Made by a program: the position numbers and the translations under genes. Of a stretch of DNA of 64,000 bases, positions 1-11,900 are shown piece after piece; within the stretch, counting starts at the first letter, position 1, and every line of letters starts with the position of its first letter. The notes below the pieces were generated by a model, which searched no databases, had not been told where the DNA came from, and saw only the letters and a program-made list of their open reading frames with translations. This DNA is from Rotaria macrura (lineage: Eukaryota; Rotifera; Eurotatoria; Philodinida; Philodinidae): assembly GCA_900239685.1 (NCBI GenBank), contig OENT01000017.1:310001-374000 (forward strand). Reading direction: 5' to 3'.

Positions 1-751
1 ACATTTATTTATATTCACTAATGCTTCTTCGTAATTTGTACGTTTTTCCATGAATTCAATGGCTTTATCGAAACTTAATTTAAACGAAATTATAAATGAA
101 ATAAACAATGAAAAACAAAAACGAATGAAACTCGAACTGATTCAACTTACAATGTACTACAATGAGCATCAGTTATAGTTTTCAATGTATCTCTTAAACC
201 ATGTCCTAAATAAGTAAACAATCATGGAAACAATTCAAAACAATGATGTGAATTTACCTCTTGGCCATTTTTCAGGTAAAAATGCACCAAGCGTATATCG
301 ATCATAGACTTCTGCATCGATTTCAGTTGAAAATAATTCATCCTGAAAGCAAAAATAAAAGTAGATGAAAAAATCATTTCTATTAGTTATTGTTTATCAA
401 TTAAATTCAATATGTTATATAAAACACTCCAGAACAATGTGTGAAAAGAAGAACTAAAGTATCAACAAATAGACTCACAATATCTTTTTCCTCTTTGTTT
501 TCCTCACTGAAAAATAGTTCAATTATTTCAAAAGAAAAAATTAATAAATGAATTTGAGAACAATTTGTTTTTACTCGATAGAATTTTGCCAAGAACAGGA
601 TGTTAGTTGTCGACGAGTATCATCGGTTTGCAGTCGTAAATTTTCAAAATCGAGAAAATGTTGACGAGATGCACCAGGACGAACATTTGCAACGCCTTTT
701 GACTTAGTTAAATCAGTTGGATTCCGTGGAAAATCATAATTATCAGCCATG
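1..751 (-). CDS. Unrecognised multi-exon gene, 5' part (runs off left edge)
   Basis: I do not recognise the family. The start is the ATG whose complement lies at 749-751; the product begins MADNYDFPRNPTDLTKSKG. Four exons can be joined in one frame: about 751-574, 508-479 (acidic, DEENKEEKDI), 343-257 (DELFSTEIDAEVYDRYTLG), and about 64 to the edge (AIEFMEKRTNYEEALVNINK). Introns are 50-200 bp with GT..AG ends. The visible part is hydrophilic, with no signal peptide or membrane segment. The last visible exon reads as a charged helix and could be the start of a helical repeat, but this is only an impression. The 3' end is outside the window. Confidence 0.5.
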
Positions 752-1482
752 TTTTTGCTCTACTTCTGTCTACAAGAAAATTTTCGAATTAGTTACATGT
801 TTTTAAATACTATCAACTCAATAGTCTTGTAGTTTTGTTGTATTACTTAGCATCGATTTCTATCCTATCCGAAAAAATCTTTCAAATTAATTGATCAATA
901 TCCTAGTGCACAGAAAATATCTCTCAAATTCAAGATAGATTTTTGCAGAAAAATAAAATAAATAAATATCTTTTATTAAATGTTTTGGTTGTTTTTTTTT
1001 CTTAAATTAAATGCAACAATGAAAACGAACGAAACAACATATTATTTTATTGTTTTTATAAATTTTTTCACCAGTACAAAGCAAGCTGAATAATATAAAT
1101 ACGTAAATATTTATATAGATCATAACAAATAGACAACAATATACAGATTAGAGAGTGAGACACGAAAAACAAATATACAGATGGTGTCAACTGTAAACAT
1201 AAAATAAAATAAAGGAAACTAAAAGGCATGAGAAAAATATGAATAAAGGAAAAGATTGCTCTGTCTACAAGATTCTTAATAATAGGAATGCATTTTCTTT
1301 TATGACTCGAGAATTATTATTGTTATTATTATCTGGATTTGTTTTTACAGCATACATTTAAAAAAAATATCTTATTGAATGTAATTTTTGTTTGTATGCA
1401 TACTCTGATTTAAATGAACATCTGACCAAAAAAAAAAAGATTATATAATCAATGCCGATCGAATCTATCTTGGTAATTATTG
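752..1482. other. Intergenic: between the left-edge gene and the MTHFSD-like gene
   Basis: This is AT-rich sequence with poly-A and poly-T runs and no convincing exon on either strand. It should hold the promoter and 5' UTR of the left-edge gene and the 3' UTR of the MTHFSD-like gene, since both are read on the minus strand. Confidence 0.5.
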
Positions 1483-3800
1483 TCATTGAGATTTAATAAT
1501 GTTCTGTTGTTCTAATCGTTTTAATTCTTGTAAAACTGGAATACTTATCATCATATCAGGATCAAGTTTATTCCAATAGACACGTGTTGGCCGTTGAAAT
1601 ATACGTTTTGTATAAATATATCGTTTTGGCGTTACGATGATATCAACTGGTAAATCATGTTGTTCCATAACATGATTTGGAATATCATTAATTAATTGAC
1701 TTTCATGACAAGTTGTCATAACTAGTGTTTTGTCTGATACACAACCCATTTGTGACATGATTGCATATTCTAAATCAGCATAACCTTTACCTTTACCAAT
1801 ACGTGCACCGGTTATGGGATTAACAACAACGGATGCAACAACAATTATATCTACATGAATTTGTTTTAACGCTTGTAATTGCATGACAGTACCTAATTCA
1901 GCAGCGCCGGTCTTCGTTGCTGCCCAATCTAATTGATTGCGACGTAAAAATTTCGGTTCTAATTTATAGAATAATGCTGTATCTAAAAATTATCAAAACA
2001 ATAATTCAATGGAATTTTGTTTCTAGTTTATTTAGTTTTACTAACCAAGCGAAGGGGTCGGTGTTAATAGTACTTTATTGTATACTAATGTTAAATAACG
2101 AAGAGATTCTTGAGCAAGTGATGGATTAATTTTAATGACACGTGCTCGTTTAAAACATTCCAAACTAGTTACGTTTTCAGAAGCGATTTCACAATAACGA
2201 AAATTTGGTATACGACCATGAGCTGGACGAGGAAAACGAATTTCATTTCTATGGTAAAGAATTATCGATGGAATTATACAAATCTATGATTGTGAATTCG
2301 TCATTCAAAAGCTTACTTCATTTCCATTAAATCCCAAACAAGTTGTCGGGTTCGTGCTTTTAATAATTTGGCATTAGCTGTGGTCATTAATGATGATTCA
2401 ATTTTAACTGATTTTAATTCATTCAATTTTAGTTCATTTCGTTGTTTGACCCAAAGAATTATTTTCGAAAGAATTTCGATAATATTATTATTTTTAACTG
2501 TATGATTACATGTTATTAAGCCATCCACAATATCTCGTATGCATATCCATTGATTAACATATTGCCGATGTTGATGACGCATTTTATGGGCATATTTTGT
2601 TACTGTTCGTTGAACATTATTATTATTAGTAGTAGTAGTAGTAGCATCACCTTCGTTATTCATTGTTGGTGTCACTGATTCATCGTACGCGAGTAAATTT
2701 GAATAGCCAATAGCATTGCAGATCACTGATGAATGGTGATCAACGTCAAGAGCACAAACTAAATAAAACGATATTAAATTTAATCATGGAAAATGTTCCC
2801 AATTTAAATTCGACTGAGAATATAAATTTCAGATACAATTCTTGTACAACAAAGTATTAGGATATGTGTTATTACGTCTTCTCTTGCAAAAGATCGTCAG
2901 AAATATTGTCATTGAATCGAAAGCTTCCCAATTAATAATAATCAATACATATTGTCGACTCAGTATAGAACTCAACTGTTATCACCAAAACACGCGAGTA
3001 AGAGAAAATCAAAAAGAATAGTTCATCATCGAGTTGATGCTTGAATCTTAGAGTGAATATAGTTATCAATCTAATCATCGTTTTTCTGAAATCTTGTTCT
3101 AGTGATTTACTTTCAATGTTTAAAGCAAAAATATACATCGTTACAATTATTGGCATGCTTAAATTTTAAGTCATTATGAAATGTACAGCTCACAATTGAT
3201 CAATCAATTAACTACTTATATGATGTTTTTGAGAACGTATCGATATACTAATTTTAAAGAGTGAGAAATAATTCGATTGAAATAAAAAATTTTCGAAAAA
3301 TTTTTGAAACTAATGATCTTATTTTTCATACGACTTTCAAGTATCATTAAATAAAATTTACCACACAAATCTGATGTTGGTCCGGTCGAATAAAACATAC
3401 AGCGATGTTTAAAATCTAAACGTTCTTCAATCATTGCTAAAAGTGGATCATTCGAATTCGTATTGGCAGACATGACTGAACAAGATAATGCACGTCGACC
3501 AGGTGTTTCTTCCTTATTCGGCTTTGGAGTACTACTATCGATCGTTGTTGTTAATGAACCAGTTGATGTAATATTAGATGATATTTGCTTGATCATCGTC
3601 GGTCGATCAATATCAAGTAAACCACAAAGAAAATCCGATGAATATATAACATCACATACAGCTTTCTGTGAACCATGTCTTGAGATTTCAACTTCATAGG
3701 GTGATAAAAAATAACGATCTTTTTTGTGTGAAAAATTATAATAAAGTAATACATGTGGGAATTCTTCAACCAAAGTCACCGGAAAAAACATGAGCTTCAT
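1483..3800 (-). CDS. MTHFSD: MTHFSD-like protein (5-formyl-THF cyclo-ligase fold) with N-terminal extension
   Basis: Four exons join in frame: 3800-3362, 2758-2317, 2248-2046 and 1982-1483, giving about 527 residues. The C-terminal half follows animal MTHFSD closely: RQLVWDLMEMK, then FPRPAHGRIPNF, then the LLTPTPSLG strand, then ARIGKGKGYADLEYA and HDLPVDIIVTPKRYIYT. The fold is that of 5-formyltetrahydrofolate cyclo-ligase, which makes 5,10-methenyl-THF using ATP; whether MTHFSD proteins keep that activity is not established. Human MTHFSD also has a C-terminal RRM; this protein stops soon after the cyclo-ligase part and shows none. Instead about 270 residues precede the conserved start, including a coding microsatellite (2621-2645, runs of Thr and Asn). 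I do not recognise this extension. The ATG at 3800 is the first in frame; just upstream a different frame is open (see findings), so the start is uncertain. Confidence 0.8.
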
Positions 3801-4279
3801 GTTGTAAATATTCAATGATTGAAGCTTGAAGTTTTTCGAAAAGTTTTACTGAGACGTTTTTTTTCTACATCTGAAACAGACGAGATATTAAGAAATAAAA
3901 AAGAAAAGAGAAGGAGATGTCATTCATTTGTGTTGCTCTTATAGAGCTCTTCTTTGCGATGTTTTTCTTTTCTGTGTTAAAAGTTCGGAAATAAAACAAA
4001 CATACATATTGCATAAGAATTTTAAAAAAAAACGTTCGTAGAAATACAGAGAGACTATTTTATATCATTCATTACATAGACAAGTGTCTACTTAGTTATC
4101 GAGTGAAAATAGAAAAGTGCTGTATTAGCTTTCATTTTTCTTTTGTTTCAATGTCGATTAAAAACTACTAAAAAAGAATACATGTACATGTTACACTCAA
4201 CGATGGAAAAAGCAAAAAGAAACGAGCTATTGAGTTGGAAATTAAAAAAAACCTACACATAAAAGCTTACGCTCATTTA
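3801..4279. other. Intergenic spacer between MTHFSD-like and pseudokinase genes
   Basis: Both flanking genes are on the minus strand. The sequence is A/T-rich with no supported exon except a possible short coding stretch next to 3800-3850, described in the findings. A polypyrimidine tract and AG at about 3866-3885 (minus strand) could be a splice acceptor feeding that stretch. Confidence 0.4.
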
Positions 4280-7200
4280 CTAATTGCTCATTAAAAAATA
4301 GACAAGTCTTTCAATCTCGACTTGAAGTGCTTGACTTAAACCGAATCTATATGAATTTACTAGACTAGAATTGTTACTTTTTAAAATAATTTCAAACAAA
4401 CAACGTTCTTTGAGTGTTAAAATCCATCGTGAATGATTTAAATTCAATTTAATACATAACCGTATAAGATCATGAATACGATTTGATGATGGTTTTTTGA
4501 ATGGTACCAATACGAATGGTGATGTATTTGTTCGAATTTTATTAATTTTCAATGAAGAATCTATTGAATAAAATGGATGTTCAATTAAGTTTTCTAATGA
4601 TATACGTTTATCATGTTGAAATTGAAAGATTTGTTTTAACAGATCAAATAAATGTTCTTTCGTATAAAGATGATGTTCGTGAAAATTGATTCGTTCTTGA
4701 TTCATGATTTGTTTTAATAAACGATTCAAACGTTGTTGATGACAATCAAACTTGATTTTTGAAAATAACTTTTTAACATGTAATGGAAATCGTTCGTATA
4801 AGGATGATGTTAAACCGCCAACATATTGTACAATACACAAGAGTTGTAATGATGGATCATCATTTTGTGGACGAAACAATATGGTATTTATTATCATTTC
4901 AATAATTATGCAGCCTATGGACCAGACATCTTCTTTGGAATCATCGCTCGTTTTATGACTAAATCAATAAATTTTATTGTTAAAATAGTACATCTAATAT
5001 CTGAGAATAGACTAGGCTAGATCAAATCAATGAAACGTAGAAAATATTTTTACGTATTCCGATGGACGGTAAAACATTGACTTATAGAATTATACGTATG
5101 AGTGAATTTCATTGGTATTGTACGGTTCGATGAAAACAAAAATTAAAGTGACTAGCAAATAGATTGAAATTTTTATTCAATAGAGCATAATATTTTTGTA
5201 TATGTATCAAGTATTTTCTCGACTGTCAGGTTTTTGTGGTTTGCTTAAAAATGGAAATCTTCAATTACATGAAAGTTCCTAGATTTTTTGACAAAATGAA
5301 AAGATATTTAGGTTTGTAGTTGATCAGAGTCAATTGACATGAGTCACTCGTGTTTCTTATGAACTAGAGGCTTTTTACGTGATAGCAAATGAGTAAACTT
5401 AGACCTGATGATTCCCATGAACGACTAAGAATCCTCAGAAACTCTTATGAAACATTTCTCTGTCGAAAGAAATGGATGCAGTTGAAAAAAATTTTGTTTC
5501 TTCTAAATAATTATGTATCATATTAATAAGTCGTGACATTTTTTAATTAGAATATGATTTTCTCGGAAACAATTCTTAGCTGGCAGCTGAAACTTGCACC
5601 ATAAATTTATCAAATAACTAGTTACTAAAGGTAAAAATTTCATCGATCGATCTCTTACTGTTGACGAGAAATTGAAAAATAAAGATAAAAGAATATGTCG
5701 TGACATGAAAAGGGTCAAACCTTTGTGTTTCGATATTTTTTTCAATGTTTCATCAGGAAATCGATATGAATGTTGCAATCAATATATATTTTCAGAAAAA
5801 AACAAGGTCTTCTCTACCAACTACTACCAAACGTTTCTTTTATTCAATCAGAATTAAAGGAGAAAAAAGAGATTTTCCATTGATAGTATCTACCCAATAG
5901 TTTTCGTTTTAATCTTTCTTGTTTTCAAAACTCCTTTACCACTGAGTCAAAAAAGTCGATAATTTTATGGTAAGTAGGACAAATCAAAAAGAAATCGGAC
6001 ATAGCCGTAGGAAGATTCAATCCATATCTACACACTGATTGTTCAAATTCAGATTGGACACGAGAAAAAAGTAATCGATGAGTCGAGGAAAAAATTTCCA
6101 CTCAATTATTTCTCAGCAATATCGATTCACTCATATTTTCTTGTGATTGTATTTCTGAACTTCGACATTACGTGTCAGTTCGATTGGTTTCATCACGAGA
6201 AAAGAAATTAGCAAATGACAACATTCGTTTGTGAATATGTACGAAATGAAGCGTCCAAGGAAAATTTTCATAGATTTACCCGTTACAGGTTTCTTGATCG
6301 ATTATCATTCGCATTAAACTTTCAGGTGCATGTCGCCATAGATGATGAAGTCGTACAATACCACCATTAAGTTTTGTTGTTGATATTGTCGGTGAACATA
6401 AATAAATATGATCATCACGTGTCAATTCAATATTGGTCGTATACCTATATGTCGATTAGAAAGCAGTTAAACTAATAAAAACAAATTTTATTCAAAATCA
6501 AAAACAAAATACCATGGTGTTAGAGGACAAAGACCTCTAGATTGTAAATAAACTGTCCCATGAATGATCTGTAACGACAAACGATGAATACGTTCTAATG
6601 AAAATGTTTCCGATTGAATAGCATGTCTTAATGTTCTGTGTATGACATTGGTAACGGAATAGAGACATGCATCAGCAACATACCAAAATAATATTCGACG
6701 AACATTTGGATGAGATAAATTACTTGTGGCAAGAATTCGTTCATATAAATGATCAATGTAATGCTCACTAATAGTTTTTGATTTTAGACATAAATACTTT
6801 GTTATATGTACGGTTCGTTTTACTATTGGATCAATTGCAGTTACAGATGGACTATCAATACCACCTAATGAAAAGTAGAATTGTCAATTCATTGTGTAAT
6901 TTTATATTTTTATGTATGTAAAATTGACTAATACATTTCAAATAGTCCGACGATAGCTAAACCGACATGAGAGAATCCAATGTAATATTGAATAATTTAA
7001 ATAGATATGAATAATTATAGGGATGCACTTTCAAGCATTTCGTTAAGACCGGTGAAAGCCGGTAAGCTGATGAAGAACCTACGGTGAAGACCGGTTTCTT
7101 ATATGATTCAGACGACTCTCTGTTAACATAATCCAGCCATGCTAATGCACCGGCCTTCACCGTAGGTTTTTCGTATTCTTACCGGCTTCACCGTTTTCTC

Positions 7201-7876
7201 ACCGGTGCATCCCTAAATAATTAACCGTTCTCTGAAAAAAATGACTATCTTCTCATTCAAATTGAAAACGTAAATAAGTTTAATTTCGATTTGAATGTTG
7301 TGCAACTTTCTACCCATGAGTCATTCGATTTTCGAATTTCTCGTCGATTTACAATTAGATTTATCTAAAAATGAAATTCTCGTTCGAAACATTGTGATTC
7401 AATCCTTTTCATTATCCTGTTAAATATAATACTCAATAGTTTTCAAGAATCTATCTTAAACTAGTCTATTGAAAAAAAAACATTATTACCGTGAAATAAA
7501 GAAGCAGACGTTAGATCGTGTCGAGTAATAAATTCACTAGGAATCATAAATGACAAATTAGAATCGACGTCATGATTATCAGTAATTTGTTGATGAACTG
7601 CTGAATATTGTTTGAATCGAGATGCCCTAAAACGTATCGAATAGAAAAATGTTGTAGAGTATGTTGCCTTGAGATATCATCATCTAACAGCTATGCTTAG
7701 TTTCGACATATATATATCATGATAGAACAAAAATTCAAATCCAAATAAACATATCAAGATATTGAAACTTATTATGTCGTATGTGGTTGAAATCAGTTAG
7801 TAAAGAATAATTTTAACCTACCACATGATGCTGTTGGCATGAACAATTACATGTTATTTGGCGACTAAGAAATCTA
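4280..7876 (-). CDS. Protein-kinase-like (probable pseudokinase) gene, 5' end unsure
   Basis: Exons in frame: about 6866-6513, 6445-6281 and 4958-4280, with likely 5' exons at about 7626-7486 and 7876-7821 (the join between these two is not resolved). The kinase C-lobe is clear: SKEDVWSIGCIIIEM is the D-x-W-S-x-G segment of helix F, followed by the usual helical lobe (QHDKRISLENLIEHPFYS). RHAPES stands where the APE motif is expected. The catalytic loop is not HRD-x-K-x-x-N: after VYLQSRG comes LCPLTPW. The DFG site reads HIYLCSP, and no glycine loop or VAIK lysine is seen, so the protein is probably inactive. The tail (PFKKPSS...) has faint likeness to TBCK after its kinase domain, but no TBC domain follows before the stop, so I leave it unnamed. 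An intron holds the MITE at 7018-7215. Confidence 0.6.
7018..7215. mobile_element. hAT-type MITE (198 bp) with 8-bp target duplication
   Basis: The ends are perfect inverted repeats, TAGGGATGCAC at 7018-7028 and its complement at 7205-7215. They are bordered by identical 8-bp direct repeats AATAATTA at 7010-7017 and 7216-7223. The first and last 70-80 bases pair imperfectly with each other and are rich in CCGGT and CCTACGGTGAAG, so the whole unit can fold as a long hairpin. It is GC-richer than its surroundings. An 8-bp duplication with T/CAGGG ends is the hallmark of the hAT superfamily. No transposase is encoded, so movement would need an autonomous relative elsewhere. It lies in the pseudokinase intron 6867-7485. 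Confidence 0.9.
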
Positions 7877-8943
7877 GAAAAATTAAATATGAAAAAAAGA
7901 TTTTATTAAATGAATTATACAAATGTAAAGATTATTTGGAAATTATTTTTTTCTTAAATCAAAATGAAAAATAGGATCTCTGATGATGAGACAATTGTTA
8001 ATCATAATTTAATTTCTCAAACATATTGAACTTGTGTTCTTCTTCACGAATGAATATCATAATCGAATTATTTAGAACTCTTTCAGTTACAAACATTTGC
8101 ATCATTAAACAATAACCACAATCGTGAAAAGAAACAAGTTAAATTCGAATAGGATCACGCCATTTTATTCAATAAATAATCATCGAACGGTAATTATAAG
8201 TAAGAAAAAAAAAGGAGTTCGTGAATTGATCATTGAAAAGAAAAAGTTCCATCACGACAAGAGAAAGAAAAAGCTAAAGATCAATCTAAACACAACACGT
8301 GACGAATAATGATCCAGGAAAATATGTAATATCTGTATTTAAAATGGAATAAGAAAGTAAAGAATATAATCATCTTGTTTGTTTGTTTTTTTTTTCATCA
8401 TAAATAACATCAGTGAAATATAACACAAACGGGAAAACATTCTATATCCACATAGAAATTACGATTAAAGATTTCTAAAAGACAACAACATCGACTATTG
8501 CAGAGAAGAACAAGAAGACGACAACAAAAATCAAAATGCAAACGACAAATTGTTATATGCACATAAATTGACTGTTCGAAATGAATAACGAAACGTTTTG
8601 AAACAAAAGATTGCACATGAAAAATCTACAACATTCTCTTTGAAAATATCTAGTATACATATGAAATGTCGAGGGGAAATTCCACTAAATTTGTATATAT
8701 ATATATAAAGTTTCTTTTTCTCGCATTTTCTTGTTTTGTTGCTCATTTTTTTAACATGAATTTACAGTCGATGGATATGCAGGTTCTACTACGGTCAATA
8801 AAGAATAAAGAATATGAATGATGAGAGAAGAGAATCACATTCAGGTAATTGAATAAACACCAATAGAAGAAGAAGAAAAAGAGAAAAAAAATAGATGTTT
8901 TGGTTTTTTATATCATTTTAAAGTGTAATTTATTAAGTCGAAT
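7877..8943. other. Intergenic: between pseudokinase 5' end and dynamin 3' end
   Basis: No convincing gene. It contains A-rich tracts, a short (TA)n run near 8693-8706 and open frames of low complexity. Missing first exon(s) of the pseudokinase gene could lie here, and the dynamin 3' UTR must begin at its right edge. Confidence 0.4.
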
Positions 8944-11900
8944 TCAATTGCGTTGTGGAACTGGTGGTCGTTCGAATGGTCGTGGTGGAATATTTGGTGT
9001 TGCAGGACGCCTACAACAGATGATTGATCAGTATACATGTATATTTCATAAATGAAAAGTACAATCATTAATTTAACAATAAAGCAATAGTTAAGAAGTG
9101 CAGCGTGTAGATTATGTCAATTAAAAATTAGAATGATAATCGTTTCATTTTTATTTGTTGATAGTCTTTTTGAAGAACTTACATTGGTGTTAAAGGTGCC
9201 GGTAACGTTCCTAGTTGTGGACTGGCTCTACCTGGTTGATTCATTGGTGGTCTGTAAAAATAAGAGAAACATTGAACAACAAGAACAATGTTACTACGAA
9301 AAAGATAAGTAAAGCATGCAATTAGACAAGATTATTTTTACTGCTTGAACATGCCATTAGAGAGAAAAAAAACAAAAGAGAAGTTCATAACACGATATAT
9401 AGAAGACTATTGTATGAAACACGATGCAACTGTTATTGTTAATCATGAAAAAAAGATAGTTTTATAAAGATACGTTTCTTCATGATTTACTACGTAGCAC
9501 AGAACTACTAAAGTTTTCGAAAAGTGATAGATACAATCGAGTTCCTAAATAGCCTTAAGTATCAGACATTAATCTATTTGCAGCTGTTATTGTTTGAAAG
9601 AAAAGTGTAGTAAACATTTCGATTAATTTCAAATGGGATTCATTTAAAAAATATCAGTTCAATGAGTTTTCCGCAAAACACAAAATGTACAATCTAATCT
9701 AAATTGTCCTGCTCTAAACTCTTAAGTAGATAACTGACGACTTGTCAACTAGACGATTGGAGATTTCATAAACGCATTCTTGAATTATTAAATTCTAGCC
9801 TATTGATGTTTAATATACTCAATCAAGTGGATCAAGATTGAGGTTAAAAAGTATAATCAATCGAATTGTTATCTTTTCACTCAGTATCGATATAATTCGA
9901 AACGAAAAAATTAATATATGACGATATCAATTGGAATTGTACGAGAGTTAAAAAATGATCGAATATACATCGATTTCAATTCGATCGCACCATGATACTT
10001 TTTCCAATTATTCAATGCGTTCATTATCCTTTTGTTTTAGACCTACCAAAGACAAGCATTAGATTGCAGCAAAAAAGAAAGAATTTTTTAAGTGAACTCA
10101 TAGTGACGAAACTAAATTTATTACCTATACAAAATAATAGTTACATCGATTAGTGCTTGTTAACAATGAAAATAGTTGATATCATAGTATAGCGAAACAG
10201 TATCAAGCAATGTACAATCAGTCATGATGTCTAAGATTTAAAGTTTTATAATTAAGCATTTCTTTTAGCTTGTGTTTAAACTAGTCTATTTGTATGGATG
10301 CTAGTTTTGAAAGTTTTATTGATGAAGCTGTCAAATAGACGCGACTTACTAACGAATCACTGATGTTATAAAACCATTCAGGTGGAATACTGAACACAAT
10401 ACACATATAGCAAAGAGATCTAATCCAGATAATAGATCAGATGATGTCTTTGTCTTCTAAGCTCCCCTGTAAAAGTAACAATGAATAGATGTCATAGTAG
10501 CTTCATGTTAAAGTAAAATGTACTATTGAACATTTGGTACGCGACCAAGAAAAGATTGATTGAATGTCAATGTCAAAATATGCTGAGAATATTACAGAGA
10601 CATCGTATTATGATTTTTGATTCGTAATGATGCAGATTAGGAAAAAAAGAAGGTTGGTAATGGATCATTTGTTCTCTCATAAATCTTGGCCATTCTTCAT
10701 TTTACCGAATAGATATTACTTTAAACAAAACATTGTATAAAAACTCCTATGGTCGGTCACATGTTTAGGCCTGGAAACTTTTCATTTTCTACTCATCTTG
10801 ATTCACCAATGTAGTCGTCTTTTTTTTTTAGTATCAAATTTCTCCGCTGATGTAAACTTCATAATAAGTTTGAATAGATCTATATTCAATTTGATTTTTG
10901 ACAAATAAATCGAAATAAATACATACTGAGACATCATATGTGTTGGTAAAGCTGTTAGATTTGTACCAGATTGATTTGGTCGTATTGGCGGTGGTGGTGG
11001 AGGATCACGTGTACCGAACGCATTTTGATTCGGAAACATGGGCTGAGGTAGCTGTGGTCTCCATTGTGTATTTGCAGTTGTAGGTTGTCTAATGAAACAT
11101 ACAAAAAGAAGTAGTAAGATTAGCGAGAGAAAAATTTCGAGGCTCTTCCATACCCTCCAAACGATGGCTGCTGTTGATAAAATGATGCCGTATCGAATGA
11201 ATTCGATGATGTAGCAAACGCATTATTCGAGTGAGAAGGCGCTGTTGCACTAGAAACACCAGTCGTTAATACAGATGTTGACATAACTGCTCCGGCAATT
11301 TTTCGAGCGTTAGCATGAAAATTTTCTATGATGCTTAGTGCCTAAAAAATGGATTTCATCGAAAATAAATATAAATTTGATTTTCTCATTGACGAACATT
11401 TTTAACGGCTTCGTATTCGGCTATTTTAGCTTCACGACGTTGTCGTTCCTCTTCTGATTCTTGTAGTAATGATTTCTAAAGTAAGATAATGATGTCTTTG
11501 TATTCTTTGCCAACTTATGATAAACCTACTGGATCAGGAAGTGCATAAAGATGTGCTAACAATTCTTTTGATACAAATTTTTGAACCTTAAACAAAAAGA
11601 AGAAAAAATAAATAATGAAAGGCAAAATACATAGTTGTGAAAAATGAATAAAGTGCAAGTTTTCTAATCTATACCAGACTACACAAATATTATATAGACG
11701 ATTATTTGGATAACAATGATTGTGAGATAGAAGTCATGATCAAGAAAGTCTTACTCATTTTCTACTCATTTCAGTTTCAAAGGTTTTTTCAGAATGTCAA
11801 ACAGTATAATATTCGCTTCAAATTTCTTATTTGTGTTTTTGATCGAAAAATATATGAATTTTCTATAATATTCATCGTAACTGACAAGTTCGTATGACGA

